Of a stretch of 64,000 nucleotides of DNA, positions 53,322-62,148 are shown one piece after another; position 1 is the first letter of the stretch; each line of letters opens with the position of its first letter. The notes beneath the pieces are model-generated. The model worked only from the letters and a program-made list of their open reading frames with translations, ran no database searches and was not told the DNA's origin. The position numbers were made by a program, and so were the translations under genes. The stretch is from Nitrospira sp. CR1.1 (GTDB taxonomy: Bacteria > Nitrospirota > Nitrospiria > Nitrospirales > Nitrospiraceae): assembly GCA_014055465.1 (NCBI GenBank), contig WIAF01000013.1:1-64000 (forward strand), written 5' to 3'.

Positions 53322-54221
53322 ATGCTGCCTGCGTGGCACGTGATCTCTCCTGCCGTCGAGCATGCCGCTTCACGGATTCTAATGAGCAATTCCTTTTCTA
53401 TTCCCATGCCTGCCTTCCGCATCTCTATCTTGATTGCTCTGTTCGTTCTGTCGAACTCCATCAGTGAGGCCGGTTTTTATACCGGAACAGAGAGCCTCAC
53501 GGAAGTGTCGTCAACAACCGTCTCCTCCACCTGGCCTTCCCTTACGGATCTTTCAGCAAAAGAACGAGTCAAACCAAATCTCACCGGTGAAGAGTTCGGA
53601 TACTTTTCACGGGTCGAAACAGGCTTTCTCGTGGCGACGGTAGAGGACAGTCCCATAGCCGGCACGAGAGCGGCCTCTGTCAGGCTTGCCCGCACGCAGG
53701 CCGTCCTTCATTCAGGAACCGGAACCACCGTACTCGGCGACCTCTACCTTGCCGACGATCATCCCATCGTGGCGGCAGAAGCGGCACAACTCCTGGCCTC
53801 GACAGCCCTGCTCCTTGATCGAGATCCAGGAACGCATCTGACGCTGGAAGCCTATTGTGATGAACGTGGGACAGAGGCCTATAGTTTCGTCATCGGCCAG
53901 GCCTGGGTATCAGATGTGAGCCGTCGATTGCAGGAGATGCGAGTAGGAGAGACGCAGGTCACGACAGTCAGTTACGGTCTACAACAACCAGCTTGCCAAC
54001 AAAAGTCGACGACCTGTTGGGAAGACAATCTGCGTATGAAATGGTCCATCCGCCTGCTCTCTCCCGTCGAGTCCCAACAGGGCTGTCTAGTCCGCCTCAA
54101 ACTTGCGACCAATGCTCCGCTCGGTGAGAATGCAATGGTCGCGGCCGGTCACCCCTACCTGCGTCGCATCCAACAGGGAGAACCCTATTCCGCCAAGGCT
54201 CCCGCCCCTAGCCCCCGATAA
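53322..54221 (+). CDS. Exported OmpA/Pal-like protein
   Basis: The 299-residue product has a signal peptide at about residues 29-50 (FRISILIALFVLSNSISEAG); the ATG at 53322 follows GGAG, but starts at 53382 or 53406 are also possible. The region 125-235 resembles the OmpA-C/Pal peptidoglycan-binding domain: LTLEAYCDERGTEAYSFVIGQAWVSDVSRRL near 167-197 and VTTVSYGLQQPACQQ, then CWEDNLRMKW in place of the usual NRR motif. The change at the NRR-like position suggests altered or lost peptidoglycan binding. The C-terminal 60 residues are unique and end in Pro-rich sequence. Confidence 0.65.
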   Translation: MLPAWHVISPAVEHAASRILMSNSFSIPMPAFRISILIALFVLSNSISEAGFYTGTESLTEVSSTTVSSTWPSLTDLSAKERVKPNLTGEEFGYFSRVETGFLVATVEDSPIAGTRAASVRLARTQAVLHSGTGTTVLGDLYLADDHPIVAAEAAQLLASTALLLDRDPGTHLTLEAYCDERGTEAYSFVIGQAWVSDVSRRLQEMRVGETQVTTVSYGLQQPACQQKSTTCWEDNLRMKWSIRLLSPVESQQGCLVRLKLATNAPLGENAMVAAGHPYLRRIQQGEPYSAKAPAPSPR

Positions 54222-54250
54222 GCACACAGCAAGCTTTTCAGAAACAGCCC

Positions 54251-54440
54251 GCAGGATGCGCAAAAGGGCCATCCAGCAAGGCCACAGCGAGCGAAGAGGC
54301 GAATCGTACTCGTGCCGTACGGTGAGACTCTGAGGTTCACGACGCGCGGAATAACGCGCGTCACGTTTGTGAACGCCGCCGAGCCGGTGAGGCGGCAGTG
54401 TCTTGCGAGAGCGCCGCTGGCGAATTTTTCCGCATCCTGC
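54251..54440. repeat. Dispersed inverted-terminal repeat element, copy 2
   Basis: This 190-base element starts GCAGGATGCGCAAAAGGGCC and ends TTTTTCCGCATCCTGC, giving near inverted termini. It is the inverted-orientation relative of the copy at 12130-12321, but the two internal blocks (one with CGTACTCGTGCCGTACGG, one with ACGCC...GGCAGTGTCTT) are in the opposite order. It also contains a perfect GACGCGCG/CGCGCGTC hairpin. Its last base overlaps the tpsB stop codon. Confidence 0.72.
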
Positions 54441-56293
54441 TAGAGGATGTTGAGCACAAACTGGATATGCACCCCCTCATCCTGCAGACCGTTATGAGGG
54501 TTCGAGACATTATTCGTCACGAGACGCCGTCCCCAATACACATTGAGGTTTGCCACCGTGCTGATATTGAACCGGAGTCCGGCCCCCACGCTCGCCAACG
54601 TTTGCGGATCGCCGCTCACGCCCTTGGCCGACCAGGAATGGCCAACATCCGCGAAGGGACAGAACTGCACGTAAGGGAATCCTTCGCTTGAACTCCACAG
54701 AGGAAAGCGGGTCTCAAACTGATACACGAAGGCGTTGTCCCGAAGCAGGGTGTTTTCGCGATAGCCCCGCACGCTGTAGCGTCCCCCTACCGCCATTTGT
54801 TCGAGAGGAAACAGATGGTCATTGGCGAGCTGCATATTGAGAAAGTTTAATATTTCGATACGCGATTCAAAACGCTTCAACCATTCCGCCTGCCCGAGCC
54901 AGGAAAAAAACTGACCTTCCGCCGCTCCCGACGCTCCGTTGACCGTAGCCCCCAGGACATCGACCCCCGTGGAAAAGCGGGAGCGCACCGAAAATACGGA
55001 CTCCGTGGTCCGATGGGTCCATTCCTGGATGAAGCGGAGCGCGGCGACATTCCCAAAGCCGTTCTTCATGCCAGTGACGAAGTCGAACGGCGTGCCAAGG
55101 AGACTATTGGCATTCTGCTCGTATTCGCCCACGAGCGCGATCGTAACCTCGTCGTTCAGGGTGCGATAGACCGGCTGGCGCAGCGACAGGGTGAAGATCT
55201 GTGTCTCGCTCTTGATATCCAGCGGCCGAAACGGATCTTCCACCACCTTGAACTTGAAATACCGGTAGCCCGCAAACAAAGTGGTGTCGTATCGGTTGAG
55301 GGGAATCGCATAGGAGGCATCCACCGCCGGGAACACGCCTATCTTAGCGGGGGAAGCCTGACCCGAAGCCCCGAAACTCATACTCAACACATCGCCACGG
55401 CCCGTGAGGTTGCGATGGGCCATCGTCCCGCGCAGCTGATTTTCGCCGACCGTGGGGTTGATGTAGTTGTTATACTCAACAAAAGCCCTGACGGGATTCG
55501 CCTCCTGCACCGCGACATCCAATATAGCTTCACCGGGAACTGTGCCCGGTTTGAGTTCGGCATTCAAGCGCTCCAGCCGGTCGTCCTGCAAAAGCAGCTG
55601 CAGCCGGTCCCGGAGCGGGTTCATGTTAAAGGGGGGCCCTGCGCTCAGCTCAATACGGTCGCGGAGGTAGGAGGGCCGAAACCATTTCGTGCCTTGAATT
55701 CTGACATCACTGAGCCTTCCTTCAATCACCTGCAGCGTGATCGTGCCATCGACCACCGCTTGATCAGGCAGCACCGCGCCTGAATTGGGATAGCCCTTGT
55801 CGATATAGGCCAGCGTAATGCGCCTTCGCAATTCCTCCAAATCTTCGGTCGTCACCTCCCGGTTTTCGTAGAGAGCGGTGAGTTGGGTCAACTCCTCCTG
55901 TGACAGTACGGTGCTGCCGACCACCTGGATCTGTCTGACAAAAACCCGCAATAGCGGGCCCTTCTGGCGGAGATCTCTCGGCGAAGGTTGGACCGGAGGA
56001 AGAATCTCCGTGGGAGGCTGCTCCGGACGCAAGGGCTGCTTCTGTTCCACCGGAGGTGGAAGGCCGGATCGGCCGGAAGGATCGATCACAGGGGGCAGGC
56101 CGACCTGCGCATAGTCAAGCTCAGGCATCAACAGACTGCAGGCAACCAGCATCAAGAGTTGGAAGAAGACGTTCCGGGAACAACCGCTCCACCCTCTCTG
56201 CATGCTGTTCGGCTGCGAGGAAGGCATAGGCTGATGCTCGGTGGCGTAATGGATGGTCCCCTCCTCCTGGCTCTTGACGATCAGGTGCCCCAC
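54440..56293 (-). CDS. tpsB: TpsB two-partner secretion transporter (ShlB/FhaC family)
   Basis: The product is up to 617 residues from a GTG at 56293; ATG starts at 56227 or 56203 are possible and the ribosome binding site is unclear. After a hydrophobic segment (FFQLLMLVACSLLM) comes a Pro-rich linker, then the POTRA region (VFVRQIQVVGSTVLSQEELTQL near 114-135, ITLAYIDKGYPNSGAVLPDQ, VIEGRLSDVRIQG). The barrel follows from about 255, with the VRGY loop-6 motif (GGRYSVRGYREN) near 530. TpsB exports its TpsA partner across the outer membrane. The partner gene ends nine bases upstream. The last residue is Leu rather than the usual Phe, and the stop codon abuts a repeat element. Confidence 0.88.
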   Translation of the reverse strand: MGHLIVKSQEEGTIHYATEHQPMPSSQPNSMQRGWSGCSRNVFFQLLMLVACSLLMPELDYAQVGLPPVIDPSGRSGLPPPVEQKQPLRPEQPPTEILPPVQPSPRDLRQKGPLLRVFVRQIQVVGSTVLSQEELTQLTALYENREVTTEDLEELRRRITLAYIDKGYPNSGAVLPDQAVVDGTITLQVIEGRLSDVRIQGTKWFRPSYLRDRIELSAGPPFNMNPLRDRLQLLLQDDRLERLNAELKPGTVPGEAILDVAVQEANPVRAFVEYNNYINPTVGENQLRGTMAHRNLTGRGDVLSMSFGASGQASPAKIGVFPAVDASYAIPLNRYDTTLFAGYRYFKFKVVEDPFRPLDIKSETQIFTLSLRQPVYRTLNDEVTIALVGEYEQNANSLLGTPFDFVTGMKNGFGNVAALRFIQEWTHRTTESVFSVRSRFSTGVDVLGATVNGASGAAEGQFFSWLGQAEWLKRFESRIEILNFLNMQLANDHLFPLEQMAVGGRYSVRGYRENTLLRDNAFVYQFETRFPLWSSSEGFPYVQFCPFADVGHSWSAKGVSGDPQTLASVGAGLRFNISTVANLNVYWGRRLVTNNVSNPHNGLQDEGVHIQFVLNIL

Positions 56294-56302
56294 CTTGCCG
56301 CC

Positions 56303-59071
56303 TTACGATCGACAGCCGACAAAGACTGTCAGGCTGCTGCGAGACGACTGCTCGAAATCAGGCAATCCGAGACGGATCGCTGACAGCTTTGATGGGGACT
56401 GTAGGCTACGGCTCAACGGAACCTCATCCAACTCCAGCAGCAACGGGCTCGGAATCAGATCCCCTGGCTGCGGCGGCACGCCGTCCCGCGCCCCTTGCAC
56501 GAAGCTGCTGAATTGCCCGCCCTTCTCCGCAGCACAACGCTGGCCATAGAGATTGGTTGCGACCGCAAAGGCTTGCGGCAACGGCGCAATGGCACCGGCA
56601 AGTTGCTGGAGAGGTGCTTGAATGTTGACGGTACCATTGAGTGCCTGATTTCCAGAGTCGGCATTGATCACGCTTGCAGGGTCAGCCAACAGGACCCCAG
56701 CAACGATGGAAATCGCTCCGCCCTTCCCCTGAGTTGCCTGGGCAAGAATTTGGCTATTCTGAAGAACCACAAATTGTGGGTCAATCGTGATGTTACCACC
56801 ACCACCCGTTCCAGCAGTTACCGAGGTGGTGATCTGGCTACTACGAAGGCGCACCAGATTCGGCGCAGTGAGGGTAATATTGCCGCCAGACGCTTCAGCC
56901 GCCGAGGTCGTCACCATACTATTCGCGATAGAGATACTACCACCTGAATTAAGAGTGATATCGCCGGCCTTTCCATCCCCAGTTGAGGAGGTGTTTATCG
57001 TGGAATGATCAGCCAGAACTATATTAGTTCCGGCGATTACAATGTTTCCTCCACTTGCTGCTGGATAAAGTTGACTGACACCTTGAGGGGAAGGAGCTAT
57101 CCTATCGAGACCGGTTGTGGTTGCTTCCAGACTCGAGTTATTTGCGAATAATAAATTGTTGCCACGTATAGATATTCTTCCACCACCGCCTATACCTGCA
57201 TGACTCACTGCCGCGTGTCCCGCATCGAAGACGACAGAATCGCCCTTTACACTGATGGAACCTGCAAATCCAAAACTATTATCAGAAGGGCCACTGCTCG
57301 ATATCTTACTGTCATTCAGGACTTGAATGGTTTTGGCACCGACACCGTCTTCGACACCTGAAATAGTGATTGTGCCGGCAGCTCCTCCGCCATTCAACGG
57401 ATCTGAGCCGGAATTCTTTGTGCTGATGACAGAATCATCAAAGACAACAATATCCCTAGCACGAATATCGATGTCACCCGCACTGCCGAGTGATCCACCG
57501 TCCGCAGATATCTTTGTCGCCCTAAAGGATAAAGTGGGGGCGGCAATGAGGATATTGTCTGGTGAAAAATGTGCCGAATGAATACTAGCGTGTTCAACAG
57601 CAGCCACGATGTCTCCTGCTGTCAGGGAAATAGACTCGCCAGCTTTCAATACGATGCCTTTGTGATCGGAAACATTTGCAGTGAATCCGAAGTCATTTTG
57701 AATCAGGTTCTGGCCACCGCTCCGGATGGTTCTTGCCGCCTCCAGCCTTATAGACCCTTGATTCGTCAGTACCTGGCTATTCGACATATCTATGTCGATT
57801 GCTTGAATACTGATCTGTCCGCCCTGTCTACCTCCCCCAACATCAAGAAACCATCCCTCGGTATCAAGCACGGTTTGGTTCCGCAGTAAGACATGATTTG
57901 AAAAGGAGTCGGTTCCCCCCAAACCTTGGACACGTATGTGCCCAGCACGATTCATATTCGGCCCTGGTACGTTGTACCCATCAGTAACAATCTGGGCGTG
58001 ATCCAGCGCCACTTCGTTTGAACTAATGGTAACATCCCCCTGATTGTTCGTATAAATCGTTCTTCCTGAACTTCCCCCAGCACTTCCTTTCAACGAGACC
58101 GAGGCAGCAACAAGGTCGACTATTCCGCCTTTGCAGCAAGTCATAACAGTAAAAGTAGAGTCAAACTGACTAGAGGCGGTCGTAATTGCTTCAAGGCTTG
58201 CATTTTCCGACACTAACTGCCCTCCACGAACAAAAACCTGGCCAGCATCGCCTTTGCTAGAACTCGTTCTCAAGATCGCCCCTTCTGTGAGTTGAATCGT
58301 ACCTTGTTTGGACACGTTGGCGAGACCAAGAGATGGCGTCTCACCTAGCTGATCGGGAATTACCTCGCCGGCTCCTGCCACACTCGCCAGGTCTAGCTGT
58401 CCACCCGGTGCGAAAACAGTTCGTCCAATTATCGAAATATCCCCGCCTATCAGCGAAATCGCCTTTCCTTCACCAACGGCAAGCGGCGATCCGGCTTGCA
58501 CGGTAATGGGACCTGCCAAGCGCTCACCTAAAAATCCAAACGCCGTCACTGGTGCGCTCGTCAGTTGGCTTGTTTTGCCCAAATCCGCATAGAAGCGATC
58601 ATTGCCGCTGCCAAGCCGCAAATAGTCGGCCGTGCTGAAATGCACCGAACCGCCGACATTCAGCGAGGCCGAGGGGCCAAAGACGATGCCGGCCGGATTA
58701 ATCAGCCACAAGGCCGCCGTTCCAAACCCCGCCGTCTGAATGTTCCCATAGATGTTCGAGGTCTGGCCCCCCGTCACCCGACTCAGAATATTCGTCGTCG
58801 CAAGTCCGGAGTCATTTTGAAACAGAGCGCGGTCATGCGTGCCGACACTGAAGTCGCCAAAGCTATGGAAAAGGTTCGTGCCATTGCCCGGTCTCGTGCC
58901 GCCGGTAATGTTGTACGTCGGCACTGGCGCATTGGGGCTAAGGGCCACATTGGTGTTCAGCCCGGAAGACGTAATTGACGTGGTTTGCCCCTCGCTGCCC
59001 GTCACGGAGAACAAACTCATCATCACCGTCAGAACAAAAACTGCTCGAAATATTCCTGGGCTCCCGTCCAT
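56303..59071 (-). CDS. tpsA: TpsA filamentous-haemagglutinin-like exoprotein
   Basis: The 922-residue protein has a signal peptide (1-29) and a TPS domain at about 30-190, with SNIYGNI at 105-111 and the NPNGI-type motif NPAGI at 125-129 followed by VFGPSASLNVGGSVHFSTADYL. The remainder is a beta-helix of short Gly/Ser/Thr/Asn-rich repeats. The C-terminus has QRCAAEKGGQFSSFVQGARDG followed by VPPQPGDL, which resembles the SSF...GRGGLPP tail of cyanobacterial haemagglutinin-like proteins. It is exported by the adjacent TpsB and is probably surface-bound or released. GGGGAG precedes the start. Confidence 0.87.
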   Translation of the reverse strand: MDGSPGIFRAVFVLTVMMSLFSVTGSEGQTTSITSSGLNTNVALSPNAPVPTYNITGGTRPGNGTNLFHSFGDFSVGTHDRALFQNDSGLATTNILSRVTGGQTSNIYGNIQTAGFGTAALWLINPAGIVFGPSASLNVGGSVHFSTADYLRLGSGNDRFYADLGKTSQLTSAPVTAFGFLGERLAGPITVQAGSPLAVGEGKAISLIGGDISIIGRTVFAPGGQLDLASVAGAGEVIPDQLGETPSLGLANVSKQGTIQLTEGAILRTSSSKGDAGQVFVRGGQLVSENASLEAITTASSQFDSTFTVMTCCKGGIVDLVAASVSLKGSAGGSSGRTIYTNNQGDVTISSNEVALDHAQIVTDGYNVPGPNMNRAGHIRVQGLGGTDSFSNHVLLRNQTVLDTEGWFLDVGGGRQGGQISIQAIDIDMSNSQVLTNQGSIRLEAARTIRSGGQNLIQNDFGFTANVSDHKGIVLKAGESISLTAGDIVAAVEHASIHSAHFSPDNILIAAPTLSFRATKISADGGSLGSAGDIDIRARDIVVFDDSVISTKNSGSDPLNGGGAAGTITISGVEDGVGAKTIQVLNDSKISSSGPSDNSFGFAGSISVKGDSVVFDAGHAAVSHAGIGGGGRISIRGNNLLFANNSSLEATTTGLDRIAPSPQGVSQLYPAASGGNIVIAGTNIVLADHSTINTSSTGDGKAGDITLNSGGSISIANSMVTTSAAEASGGNITLTAPNLVRLRSSQITTSVTAGTGGGGNITIDPQFVVLQNSQILAQATQGKGGAISIVAGVLLADPASVINADSGNQALNGTVNIQAPLQQLAGAIAPLPQAFAVATNLYGQRCAAEKGGQFSSFVQGARDGVPPQPGDLIPSPLLLELDEVPLSRSLQSPSKLSAIRLGLPDFEQSSRSSLTVFVGCRS

Positions 59072-59701
59072 GGGAACTCCCCTTTCTCACTGAAGAAGCA
59101 TGCGACACGGGATCATGCCCTGCGGTTCACACCACATGGCAACCCGTCATATCCTACTTGCCTCCCGTTCCCGCGCCGCAGCTTGCGTTGACGCTGCTCC
59201 TTGGCTTCCGATGGCAGATGGCGCGCCTCCCAACACCCGGCACGCCCTATTCAGAGGCCGACTTCTACCTCAGGTCTCCTGCAATTTGACAGAGCAATCC
59301 TTGTACCTCAGAAGAGCAGAGTCAGCAGGGCAAAGTACACCGGTTACACGGACGATTGCGGACTTTTCCGAGAGAAGAGCGGGAGCGACTGAGGGCAAGA
59401 TGCTACAGATGAGGAATAATGCTCTGAGGCAGGAAGGGACAGGCCATTCCTGTGGATTTGGCTAACGATTCATCACCTCCTACCGCCAAGGATTATTCGT
59501 AGTGGCATTTTTTCGGTTTGGTAATTGCCGACGTTCAAAGGAAACGATCTTTAGAACCTCCCTAGTAACTTGGAGACAAGGTGTCTTCTTTAGAATTGAC
59601 TCTGGTGTGGGCCTTGTATCCAGCTAGTCTTTACACAACGTATGAAAACCCATGAATCAATATCAGGCATATACCCATTCAGATTTGATACGGCTACGGA
59701 G
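59072..59701. other. Gene-free interval upstream of tpsA
   Basis: About 630 bases between the tpsA start and the IS3 remnant hold several short frames with no family resemblance, which I take as noise. The region must contain the tpsA promoter on the minus strand, but I see no clear -35/-10 pair. No RNA gene or attachment site is apparent. Confidence 0.4.
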
Positions 59702-60067
59702 TGGCCTGCTGCCGGTTTCAAAGACACCGAGTGAGGGATATGAAGGAAAGCGGAGGTGGGAATGGAACGACGCACACGAGAGCGTGTAGGCTGGAGGCGG
59801 TGAAACTCGGTCGAGAACGAGGCGTGACGGTGGCACAAGCGGCTCGGGATTTAACCGTGGAGGCCACCATGGTACGCCGATCGGTATGGGAGTGTGCAGC
59901 CGATGCGCAGCAGGCTTCCTCGGCCAGGGACAAATCAGCTGGAGATCGAACGCCTCCGTCGTGAGGTCACCAAGCTCAAAGCCGAGCGGAACAATCTAAA
60001 AAGGCCGCAGCCTACTTCGCGAGGGTGCCGCCGTGACGTGCGGCTTCATCGTGAAGCACCGGGGAGC
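59702..60067 (+). pseudogene. IS3-family element remnant, left part (OrfA and start of OrfB)
   Basis: The remnant starts near TGGCCTGCTGCCGG. OrfA can be followed in pieces: RLEAVKLGRERGVTVAQAARDL near 59790-59860, then NQLEIERLRREVTKLKAERN after a frameshift near 59930, then KKAAAYFAR in a third frame. The OrfB start GFIVKHRG is at about 60042-60065. At least three frameshifts make it a pseudogene. It is interrupted by the IS21 element right after this point; the OrfB sequence continues at 62220. Confidence 0.78.
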
Positions 60068-60138
60068 TGTCAGCGCCGATGCTATAAGTCCTACGATCAC
60101 CGAACTGAAAAGTCCTCTGAACACCGATCACAATGTCC
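60068..60138 (+). repeat. IS21 left terminal region with three transposase-binding repeats
   Basis: GTCC motifs lie at 60088, 60112 and 60135, and CACCGA motifs at 60098 and 60122, giving a 24- then 23-base spacing. The same spacing occurs in the right end, so these are probably the sites bound by the transposase. Confidence 0.75.
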
Positions 60139-60170
60139 CTTCACCGATTATCCAAGCGGAGGAGGGACGG

Positions 60171-61349
60171 ATGCTGCGAAGGGAGGACTTCATGGTGATT
60201 GATGCCTTGGCACAACGGGGCCTCTATGTGTGTGACATCGCGAAACAGGTCGGCGTGCATCCCCGGACCATCCGCCGGGCGCTCGCCCGTGGTGGAGCGC
60301 CGGCTCCACGGCCCAGCCGGCGGAGCAGTCGGCTGGATCCCTATCGGGCCGACATCGACCGGCTGTTAGCTGAGGGGGTCTGGAACGCCGTGGTGATCTT
60401 TCGGGAGTTGCAGACCAAGGGCTATCCGGGCCGGCTCTCGATCCTCCGGGACTATATCCGACCGAAGCGAGTGCTGCGCGTCCGCCGGGCGACCGTACGG
60501 TTTGAGACGGCTCCGGGGCGGCAGCTGCAGAGCGATTGGGCCGAGCACCGGACGCGGATTGCCGGAGCGGAGACCACGGTCCACGTGATCGTCAACACGC
60601 TGGGATTCTCGCGGCGGTTCCATTTTTGGTGCACAGACGGCGCGGATGCGGAACATACCTATGACGGGCTGATCCGGAGCTTCGACTGGTTCGGCGGCGT
60701 CCCGGGGGAGGTCCTGGTGGATAATCAGAAGGCAGCGGTCCTGGAGCATCCCGTGGGCGGGCCCGTCCGGTTCCATCCGAGGTTTGTGGATCTCGCGGGC
60801 CACTATGGGTTTGTGCCGCGCGCCTGTCGGCCTGCACGGGCGCAGACCAAGGGCAAAGATGAGCGGATGGTCGGCTACGTCAAGCACCACTTCTTCGTGC
60901 GCTACCGCGCCTTCGAGAGCTGGGCCCATCTCAATCAGCTCGCCGAACAGTGGCTGCGGGAGGAGGCCGACCAACGGCGACATGGGACGGTCCAGGAGAT
61001 TGTCGCCGACCGGTTTGCCCGCGAGGCCTCGACGCTGCGACCCTTGCCAGCCACACGTTACGACACGGCCTACCGAGAAATCCGGCAGGTCAGCTGGGAC
61101 GCCTACATCGACGTCCGCGGCCGCCGCTACAGCGTGCCCGCCCACTTGGCCGGCCGCCCGGTCCAGATCCGGCTCACGCTCGACGGGGAGTTGGCCGTCT
61201 ACGAGGGGGAGCACCTTGTGGCGAGCCATCGCGTGGTCCCCGGGGAGCGGGACTGGGTCACGGTCCCGGCGCATCATGCCGCCCTGTGGGCGAACATCTT
61301 CGAGGTTGAACGGCGTCCCTTGGCCGTCTACGAGGAGGTGGCGCCATGA
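60171..61349 (+). CDS. istA: IS21 transposase IstA (DDE)
   Basis: I start at the ATG at 60171 (392 residues), with GGAGG just upstream; a longer frame would run through the IS end. An N-terminal helix-turn-helix (LRREDFMVIDALAQRGLYVCDIAKQVGVHPRTIRRALARG) is followed by a DDE catalytic core: Asp in LQSDWAE near 122, Asp in VLVDNQKAA near 186 and Glu in KGKDERMVGYVK near 230. A C-terminal DNA-binding domain (YSVPAHLAGRPVQIR) follows. The protein cuts and joins DNA together with IstB. The stop codon overlaps the istB start (ATGA). Confidence 0.94.
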   Translation: MLRREDFMVIDALAQRGLYVCDIAKQVGVHPRTIRRALARGGAPAPRPSRRSSRLDPYRADIDRLLAEGVWNAVVIFRELQTKGYPGRLSILRDYIRPKRVLRVRRATVRFETAPGRQLQSDWAEHRTRIAGAETTVHVIVNTLGFSRRFHFWCTDGADAEHTYDGLIRSFDWFGGVPGEVLVDNQKAAVLEHPVGGPVRFHPRFVDLAGHYGFVPRACRPARAQTKGKDERMVGYVKHHFFVRYRAFESWAHLNQLAEQWLREEADQRRHGTVQEIVADRFAREASTLRPLPATRYDTAYREIRQVSWDAYIDVRGRRYSVPAHLAGRPVQIRLTLDGELAVYEGEHLVASHRVVPGERDWVTVPAHHAALWANIFEVERRPLAVYEEVAP

Positions 61350-62137
61350 TGGAACTGAGTGTGCTCCTCGAACGCTTGAAGATGGAGCATCTGCTCACCC
61401 AGCTCGACGGCGTCTGTGAGCAGGCGGCCAAGGGCGATCTCGACTATCAAGGGTTCCTGGCCCAGGCGCTGGAAGCGGAATGGCGGGGGCGGCACCAGCG
61501 CGGGATCGACAGTCGCCTGCGGCTCGCCCGGTTCCCGTGGATCAAAACCCTCGACCAGTTCGACTTCGAGTTTCAGCCCTCACTCGACCGCAAAGTCGTG
61601 CGCGAGTTGGCGGGGGTGAGCTTTGTCGAACGCACCGAGAACGTGGTCCTCTTGGGGCCACCCGGCGTGGGCAAAACCCATCTCGCCATTGCCCTGGGGA
61701 TCAAAGCCGTGGAAGCGGGCTACTCAGTGCTCTTCCCGACCTTCGAGAGTCTGATGGGCCGGTTAGTCCAGGCGCGGCACGAGAACCGACTGGAGCGGAC
61801 GCTCCAACAGCTCGCCTACCCTCGGCTGCTGATCCTTGATGAATTGGGCTACCTGCCGCTCACGCGGGAAGAAGCCAGTCTCTTCTTCCGGCTCCTGGTT
61901 CGCCGCTACGAGCGAGGCAGCCTGATGGTGACCAGCAATAAGAGCTTTGCGGATTGGGGGGAGGTCTTCAACGATCACGTGCTCGCCACCGCGATCCTGG
62001 ACCGGCTCCTGCATCACGCGACCACGTTGAACATCAAAGGCGAGAGTTATCGGCTGCGGGAGAAGAAGAAGGCCGGGCTCTTCGGCCGACGGCCACCCAC
62101 CGAGCCGGGAGAGGTGACGACCGATGGGGCGATTTGA
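61346..62137 (+). CDS. istB: IS21 helper ATPase IstB
   Basis: The 263-residue protein has the IstB/DnaC-like AAA+ layout: an N-terminal helical domain (LLTQLDGVCEQAAKGDLDYQGFLAQALEAEWRGR), Walker A LGPPGVGKTHLAIALG near 104-119, Walker B LLILDELGYLPL near 161-172, and sensor motifs with VTSNKSFADWG near 194-204. IstB assembles on DNA and selects the target for IstA. It overlaps istA by four bases, so translation is coupled. It ends 82 bases before the element's right tip. Confidence 0.94.
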   Translation: MMELSVLLERLKMEHLLTQLDGVCEQAAKGDLDYQGFLAQALEAEWRGRHQRGIDSRLRLARFPWIKTLDQFDFEFQPSLDRKVVRELAGVSFVERTENVVLLGPPGVGKTHLAIALGIKAVEAGYSVLFPTFESLMGRLVQARHENRLERTLQQLAYPRLLILDELGYLPLTREEASLFFRLLVRRYERGSLMVTSNKSFADWGEVFNDHVLATAILDRLLHHATTLNIKGESYRLREKKKAGLFGRRPPTEPGEVTTDGAI

Positions 62138-62148
62138 GTCAGTGGACT

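Noticed and set aside
59100-59465. Overlapping plus-strand frames between tpsA and the IS3 remnant
   Set aside because: Compositionally arbitrary, mutually overlapping and without recognisable motifs.
60366-61277. 303-codon minus-strand frame inside istA
   Set aside because: Shadow of a GC-rich transposase gene with all DDE motifs on the plus strand.
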